Source of the DNA: CAXBNB01 sp040151475
GTDB taxonomy: Bacteria > Bacteroidota > Bacteroidia > Cytophagales > Cyclobacteriaceae
DNA: 64,000 bases
Assembly (NCBI RefSeq): GCF_040151475.1
Contig: NZ_JBDKWG010000116.1
Span: forward strand, 1 to 64,000
Direction: 5' to 3'
The notes under the pieces were generated by a model. That model did no database searches, had not been told where the DNA came from, and saw nothing but the letters and a program-made list of their open reading frames with translations. Below are positions 59,178-64,000 of this stretch, piece by piece; position 1 is the first letter of the stretch; every line of letters begins with the position of its first letter. The position numbers and the translations under genes were made by a program.

Positions 59178-59831
59178 ATGAAAATCAATGAATATATTGA
59201 ACACACTAAACTCAATCCTGATTTAAGAGAAACTGATGTTGATAGGCTTATTGAAGAAGCAATTACATATTCTTTTGCAGGAGTATGCCTTCCTCCATTT
59301 TGGGTAAAGCGAGCCGGGCGAGAGTTGGAAGATACTGATGTCAAATTGATAACTGTAGTCGGATTTCCACTAGGCTACCAAATGACAGAAGCTAAATTGA
59401 AGGAATGTGAAATGGCTATAGAAAATGGGGCTGATGAGATTGACATTGTAATGAACATATCTGCTTTTAAATCGGGCTTGCCCTGGGTCAAAATTGAATT
59501 GGCAAAATGTTCAGCATTACTTCACCAAAGTAATGTTGTAATGAAAGTGATTATAGAAACCAGTCTTCTTACCAATGAGGAGATTGTAACTGTAGCTAAA
59601 ATGTGTGTTGATTCGGGTGCAGATTTCGTAAAAACTTCTACAGGATTTTCTTCTGCAGGAGCCAAAACAGAACATATCAGGCTTATAAAAAGTGTTATTC
59701 CATCTCAAGTACAAATTAAGGCATCAGGTGGTATAAAAACATACGATCAGGCTATGTCAATGATAGAGGCAGGTGCTGCCCGCATTGGAACATCTTCAGG
59801 AATCAATATAATCAAATCATTAGCCGGGTAA
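59178..59831 (+). CDS. deoC: Deoxyribose-phosphate aldolase
   Basis: 217 residues. The TIM barrel motifs are complete: IEHTKLNPDLRETDVDRLIEEA, VGFPLGYQMTEAKLKECEMAIENGADEIDIVMN, KVIIETSLLTNEEI, and the Schiff-base Lys in ADFVKTSTGFSSAGA. The KASGGIKTYDQAMSMIEAGAARIGTSSG block binds phosphate. The enzyme splits 2-deoxyribose-5-phosphate to glyceraldehyde-3-phosphate and acetaldehyde. The acylphosphatase gene follows 2 bases after the stop. Confidence 0.97.
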   Translation: MKINEYIEHTKLNPDLRETDVDRLIEEAITYSFAGVCLPPFWVKRAGRELEDTDVKLITVVGFPLGYQMTEAKLKECEMAIENGADEIDIVMNISAFKSGLPWVKIELAKCSALLHQSNVVMKVIIETSLLTNEEIVTVAKMCVDSGADFVKTSTGFSSAGAKTEHIRLIKSVIPSQVQIKASGGIKTYDQAMSMIEAGAARIGTSSGINIIKSLAG

Positions 59832-59833
59832 AT

Positions 59834-60103
59834 GTGAAAAGCATAGAAGTAACAGTAATTGGAATTGTTCAGGGTGTTTTCTTTAGAATCTCTACTCTGG
59901 AAAAGGCTACTTCAATAGGAATAAAAGGGTGGGTAAAAAATTCTCCTGATGGGAGTGTTTTGATTCGGGCTGAAGGCACGGAAAAAAACATTAGTGAATT
60001 TCTTGATTGGTGTAGAATAGGATCCAAAAATGCGGTTGTCAAAAACGTTCTTATCAAAGAAAAGGGCTATGAGGGATTTGAAGGATTCAAAGTAATTCGT
60101 TAG
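59834..60103 (+). CDS. acyP: Acylphosphatase
   Basis: 89 residues with GTG start; the ATG two bases earlier runs straight into TGA. The active site is complete: VTVIGIVQGVFFRISTLEKA with Arg18, and GIKGWVKNSPDGSVLIRAEG with Asn36. It hydrolyses acyl phosphates such as carbamoyl or acetyl phosphate in the cytosol. Cotranscribed with deoC. Its end overlaps the convergent minus-strand gene by four bases. Confidence 0.95.
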   Translation: MKSIEVTVIGIVQGVFFRISTLEKATSIGIKGWVKNSPDGSVLIRAEGTEKNISEFLDWCRIGSKNAVVKNVLIKEKGYEGFEGFKVIR

Positions 60104-60675
60104 CCAACTTTACACGTAGCAGGCATTTTTACATACAATCTTTTGACTCCATTACGTGAAAGGACTTTCAAATCAAAGTATTCGTTGATTATAGCCTTGA
60201 GGCTGTTTTCGATAAAAAAGGTGTTTTTACCTTTTTCATTGAATACAGTCATTTGCAGAATGCCTTTTACAAATGTTTTGTTATTTAGTAATTCAGCTAG
60301 CCACTCCTTATATACACTGCTCCAATCTTCCGTAAATTTATCGAAGTGACTTTTTCCATCCCAAATGATTTCCAGTTGAGTATCGCCATATTGATACCTG
60401 TAAATAGCTGCAAGATTTTCATAAATCCCTTCCAATATAGTGGAGTCTTCTAATTGATGAGTTTGGATTTGTCTGGTAGTGTCATCAATTATTCCAATAG
60501 GATTGAAAAGCCTGCCATAGGCAGCTACAGTTTGTTTAAACAAGTGGTGGCACAAAATATTGGTGCTAACCATTTGAGCCTCTTTCAGGATGTAATTTTT
60601 ATCCTTTTTGAAAAAAAAATGCGATATGAAATGGCTTTCCAGAATTTTAACTTTGCGGTTAATAAGTGTATGCAA
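60100..60675 (-). CDS. Hypothetical protein
   Basis: 191 residues, not recognised. No signal peptide or TM helix. The centre has alternating strands (RYQYGDTQLEIIWDGKSHFDKF, ILQMTVFNEKGKNTFFIENS) flanked by helices, compatible with a small alpha/beta domain. A basic N-terminal stretch (LINRKVKILESHFISHFFFKKDKN) precedes it, and the actual start could be the Met at residue 35 (MVSTNILCHH). It overlaps the acylphosphatase gene end by four bases, convergently. Confidence 0.65.
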   Translation of the reverse strand: MHTLINRKVKILESHFISHFFFKKDKNYILKEAQMVSTNILCHHLFKQTVAAYGRLFNPIGIIDDTTRQIQTHQLEDSTILEGIYENLAAIYRYQYGDTQLEIIWDGKSHFDKFTEDWSSVYKEWLAELLNNKTFVKGILQMTVFNEKGKNTFFIENSLKAIINEYFDLKVLSRNGVKRLYVKMPATCKVG

Positions 60676-61000
60676 AATTATATATTCCCTGAGTTAATAA
60701 AAAATTAATAAAAAATTTATCTTCTCAGGAGTTTGATTAGTTAAAATGGACATTAATATTGCATTGAAATCGACAACAAGATGTGTTTTTTAATAAGGAT
60801 TGGTTTCTTATTTAATTTGTTGTAAATTTTCATAAGAAAATTGATTTCGTCCAGCTCTATGTATTTAACAAGTTATTTGAATTACCCATTCTTAATTATT
60901 TGGGTGATTTACAGATAATAAATTCCTATTTTTAAACAATAAATTTTGTGTTATTTTTTTTAAAATGATTAACCCTATTGATTATTTAAACAGTCTTATT
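60676..61000. other. AT-rich leader before the TonB-dependent receptor
   Basis: 325 bases, very AT-rich, no gene seen. It must hold the promoter for the receptor and probably that of the divergent hypothetical gene. ATTTTGTG at ~60940 sits roughly 55 bases before the ATG and loosely resembles the TAnnTTTG -7 element, too weak to assign. Confidence 0.4.
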
Positions 61001-64000
61001 ATGAAACAAACAATTCTACTTTTATGCATCCTGATAGGTTCTTCCATATTAGGAAGTCAATTGGCTTTTGGCCAGGGAGTTACCACTGGTGGGCTAAACG
61101 GCCAGATTACAGATGGTACAGGTGAAACTCTTCCTGGAGCTACCGTTGTAGCAGTTCATGTGCCTACAGGATCAAGATATGGCAATGTGTCCGATTTGTC
61201 TGGTTTTTATAGAATTCCGAACATGAAGGCAGGAGGGCCATACAAAATCACAATTTCTTTTGTTGGTTTTGAGAATTACGAAAAGGAAGACATATACATC
61301 ACGTTGGGTCGAAATGTCAAATTGGATGCAGTATTGTCTCAGTCAGCTACTGAATTAGAAGAAATTATTGTTTCTGCTGGTCAGGGAGGTGTATTTGATG
61401 GTAATAGAAATGGAGCTTCGACTGCTGTTTCGGCTGATCAGCTGGCTCAGCTACCAAATGCTTCCAGAACATTGAATGATTTTGTGAGGTTAACTCCTCA
61501 GGCAGCATTTACTTCTACAGGAGGAATTTCTATAGCAGGTTCAAATAACAGGTACAATTCCATTTTTATAGATGGAGCAGTAAGTAATGACGTTTTTGGT
61601 CTGGCAGGAAATGGCCAGAATGGTGGTCAGGTTTCTGGGTTGTCATTAATTAGTATGGATGCGCTGGAGCAGATTCAGGTAGATGTATCCCCTTATAATG
61701 TAACTCTTGGGGGTTTTTCCGGAGGTAGTATCAGTGCCGTGACCAGAAGTGGAACAAATGAGTTTGAAGGATCTGCTTACTATCTGGTGAGAAACGAAAG
61801 TTTATCAGGTAAAACGCCTGGTTTTCTTGAAGTAGCAGGCCAGGAAAGAAAGAAGCTTGAAGATTTTACTGCCAAAACTTATGGTTTCAGACTGGGAGGA
61901 CCAATTATCAAAGACAAACTTTTCTTTTTTGTAAATGGTGAGATTCAAAGAGATGAAACACCAAATCCATTTGATTTTGGCACCTACACTGGCGGAGTGT
62001 CAAGAGCTGAAATAGAGTCCTTAATTGACGCTGTAAATGCAATGGGATACGACCCAGGTTCGTATGAAGACACTAAGAGCGAATTAAAAGCGGAAAAAGT
62101 AATGTTTAAGTTGGATTGGAATATCAATGACAACCATAAATTAACATTCAGACATAGTTACAACAAGGGGGAGAATTTCTCACCTGGCAGGTCATCGACA
62201 TCCAGTATTAGGTTTGCGAATCAAGGTGTGTTCTTTCCAACTACCACACATTCAAGTGCCTTGGAGTTGAATAGTAGCTTCGGTAATAAATCGAACAAAT
62301 TGATTATCGGAAGAACTTCAGTAATTGATAACAGAGATCCATTGGGAAATCCGTTCCCTTACGTAGATATTGTTGCAGGGGATATAGAATTGGGTAGTGA
62401 AGAATTTTCTACAGGAAACTATTTAAAACAAAACATAATTACCATTACTGATAATTTTAATGTTTACAAGGGCAAGCATACATTCACATTTGGAACTCAC
62501 AATGAGTTTTATGATATGAATAACGTATTCATTCGTCAGAATTTTGGTTCCTACGATTTTGATGATATAGCTGGATTTTTGGCAAATGAACCAACCTCTT
62601 TTGCCAGAAGTTACTCTTTAGTAGATGATAAAACTGGAGATGAAACTGACGCAGCAGCAAAATTTAAAGCAATGCAGTTGGGTTTCTATGCTCAGGATGA
62701 GATTCAGGTAAATGACAAATTAAGAGTGACTGGAGGAATCAGGGTTGATATTCCAATGTTTACTGATGATCCTATTGACGATGGCTATTTTAATAGCACT
62801 GCTGCACCGGCTATTGAAGCTGCCGGATATGATCTGAAAGGGGCTGAGGCAGGAAAAGCTCCGGGAGCACAGTTGTTATTTGCTCCCAGGCTTGGATTTA
62901 ATTATGACGTAAATGGAGACCAGACTACACAACTTAGGGGAGGTCTGGGAGTATTCACAAGCCGAGTACCTTTTGTATGGCCGGGTGCTATGTACAACAA
63001 CAATGGAGCTACAGTAGGTGGTACTTTCCAAAGTTCAAATTTAGATGGAGAGTTCAACCCTGACCCTTATGATCAGAAAACGGTTGCTGATTTTGGAGGA
63101 ACTGATGCAATTCCACAAGGACAAATGGATTTATTCGCTAAGAATTTTAAATATCCACAGGTAATCAGAACAAGTTTTGGGGTGGATCACAAGCCATTCT
63201 GGGGATTAATAGCTTCAGCTGAATTTATTTATACAAAAACACTGAACAATGTATTTTATGAGCAGGTGAATCTTGCTCCTCCAACCCAGAGATTTGGTGG
63301 AACTCCGGATAACAGATACAGGTTTACAAATGGAAGTATAGATAGCAATTATACAGCGGTGTATTTAGGATCAAATACAAGCAAAGGACATACTGCAAAT
63401 TATACATTGTCTCTTCAAAAGCCATTTGATAATGGTTTGACAGCCAGTTTGTCTTACAACTACGGAACAGCTACATCAATATTTGAAGGTACATCATCTC
63501 AAAATTCATCTCAATGGAGAGGCGTTTATGCGATCAATGGCAGAAACAATGCTACTGTTGGTACTTCGGATTTCTCTGCCGGATCCAGGATTTTGGCTGC
63601 TGTGTCGTACAGAAAAGAATATGCAGGTTTTATGGCTTCTACTATTTCTGTGTTCTACAATGGACAATCTGGAAGTCCCTTTTCATATACTTACAACAGT
63701 GGTAGATGGACTGGTGAAGACTCAAGAGAAAGATCACTTATCTATGTACCTGCAAACAGTAGCGAAATAGTATTTGATGAGAGTGACAGATCGGCAGCAG
63801 CTCAATGGGCGGATTTGGATGCTTATTTATCAAACGATCCATACTTGAAAAACAAAAGAGGACAGTATGCTGAGAAAAATGAAGCAAGACTGCCTTTCTC
63901 AAATATCGTTGATATGAAATTTTTGCAAGAGTTTTTTCTGGAAAACACAAACGGTAAAAAGCATACTTTACAGGTTTCATTTGATATTTTCAATTTTACC
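61001..64000 (+). CDS. Oar-like TonB-dependent receptor (3' end outside window)
   Basis: First 1000 codons of a longer gene. MKQTILLLCILIGSSILGSQLAFGQG is a signal peptide. A carboxypeptidase-regulatory-like domain follows (LNGQITDGTGETLPGATVVAVHVPTGSRYG, LSGFYRIPNMKAGGPYKITISFVGFE), then a plug (ELEEIIVSAGQGG, NASRTLNDFVRLTPQAAFTSTGG, IFIDGAVSNDVFGL, GGFSGGSISAVTRSGTNEFEGSAYYLVRN) and the barrel. This order matches Oar-type receptors, which use ExbB-ExbD-TonB energy to move substrates or secrete proteases. The substrate is unknown. The ExbBD operon at 7.4 kb could energise it. Confidence 0.93.
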   Translation, partial: MKQTILLLCILIGSSILGSQLAFGQGVTTGGLNGQITDGTGETLPGATVVAVHVPTGSRYGNVSDLSGFYRIPNMKAGGPYKITISFVGFENYEKEDIYITLGRNVKLDAVLSQSATELEEIIVSAGQGGVFDGNRNGASTAVSADQLAQLPNASRTLNDFVRLTPQAAFTSTGGISIAGSNNRYNSIFIDGAVSNDVFGLAGNGQNGGQVSGLSLISMDALEQIQVDVSPYNVTLGGFSGGSISAVTRSGTNEFEGSAYYLVRNESLSGKTPGFLEVAGQERKKLEDFTAKTYGFRLGGPIIKDKLFFFVNGEIQRDETPNPFDFGTYTGGVSRAEIESLIDAVNAMGYDPGSYEDTKSELKAEKVMFKLDWNINDNHKLTFRHSYNKGENFSPGRSSTSSIRFANQGVFFPTTTHSSALELNSSFGNKSNKLIIGRTSVIDNRDPLGNPFPYVDIVAGDIELGSEEFSTGNYLKQNIITITDNFNVYKGKHTFTFGTHNEFYDMNNVFIRQNFGSYDFDDIAGFLANEPTSFARSYSLVDDKTGDETDAAAKFKAMQLGFYAQDEIQVNDKLRVTGGIRVDIPMFTDDPIDDGYFNSTAAPAIEAAGYDLKGAEAGKAPGAQLLFAPRLGFNYDVNGDQTTQLRGGLGVFTSRVPFVWPGAMYNNNGATVGGTFQSSNLDGEFNPDPYDQKTVADFGGTDAIPQGQMDLFAKNFKYPQVIRTSFGVDHKPFWGLIASAEFIYTKTLNNVFYEQVNLAPPTQRFGGTPDNRYRFTNGSIDSNYTAVYLGSNTSKGHTANYTLSLQKPFDNGLTASLSYNYGTATSIFEGTSSQNSSQWRGVYAINGRNNATVGTSDFSAGSRILAAVSYRKEYAGFMASTISVFYNGQSGSPFSYTYNSGRWTGEDSRERSLIYVPANSSEIVFDESDRSAAAQWADLDAYLSNDPYLKNKRGQYAEKNEARLPFSNIVDMKFLQEFFLENTNGKKHTLQVSFDIFNFT

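Noticed and set aside
1..64000. CRISPR array
   Set aside because: No regularly spaced direct repeats of 23-40 bases were seen, and no Cas-like gene is present.

Overview
The window is chromosomal DNA from a low-GC member of the Bacteroidota, most likely order Cytophagales. The evidence is a type IX secretion C-terminal domain (CHU_C type) followed by a PorP/SprF-like protein and a PD40-OmpA protein, an Oar-like TonB-dependent receptor, a DUF1553/DUF1501 pair, a SiaB-like kinase, and gene starts that mostly lack Shine-Dalgarno sequences. No rRNA, CRISPR array or plasmid/phage backbone was seen. There is one tRNA, tRNA-Ser(GGA).

Layout. 1-4 kb: end of a giant surface protein, then PorP/SprF and OmpA-like envelope proteins. 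4.2-7.2 kb: glycosyltransferase, TatD hydrolase, type I asparaginase. 7.3-9.8 kb: tRNA-Ser and an ExbB / small membrane protein / ExbD / ExbD energising complex closed by a clear terminator. 9.9-14.2 kb: three-subunit proton-translocating transhydrogenase and a tandem ABC ATPase. 14.5-22 kb: a same-strand group of a secreted beta-propeller protein, a secreted WD40-caspase protein, a FecR-like secreted protein and a CHASE2-like membrane protein. This is the best candidate for a little-described sensing or proteolysis system. 22-28.4 kb: an accessory island with an IS982-family insertion (exact 7-bp target duplication), a two-gene restriction-modification system, and a run of small cassette-like genes (RNA polymerase alpha-CTD-like, RibD-type reductase, reductase fragment, alpha/beta hydrolase, VOC protein, DUF1398).

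28.7-44.3 kb: sulfatase, DUF2200, an AddA-like helicase-nuclease without a neighbouring AddB, quinone oxidoreductase, an L7/L12-CTD-like microprotein, a broken duplicate and an intact copy of a DUF1549/DUF1553 cytochrome protein with its DUF1501 partner, a large unknown envelope protein, a haem-binding protein and a VOC protein. 44.3-52.5 kb: bifunctional nuclease, EtfBA, and an IorA-IorB molybdenum hydroxylase with a second IorB paralogue. 52.7-60.7 kb: APH-like kinase, HAD-IIA phosphatase, SiaB-like kinase, a Cys-less pyridine nucleotide-disulfide family flavoprotein, PqiA, a LytTR response regulator, DeoC and acylphosphatase. From 61.0 kb to the end: the first 1000 codons of an Oar-like TonB-dependent receptor.

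The most notable non-coding structure is a family of at least four short intergenic palindromic elements (4035, 41189, 49935, 54776). They have terminal inverted repeats, one or two internal hairpins, and a compensatory base-pair change between two copies. The IS982 copy also has a long hairpin ending at its start codon and an A AAA AAC slippery heptamer at the junction of its two reading frames.
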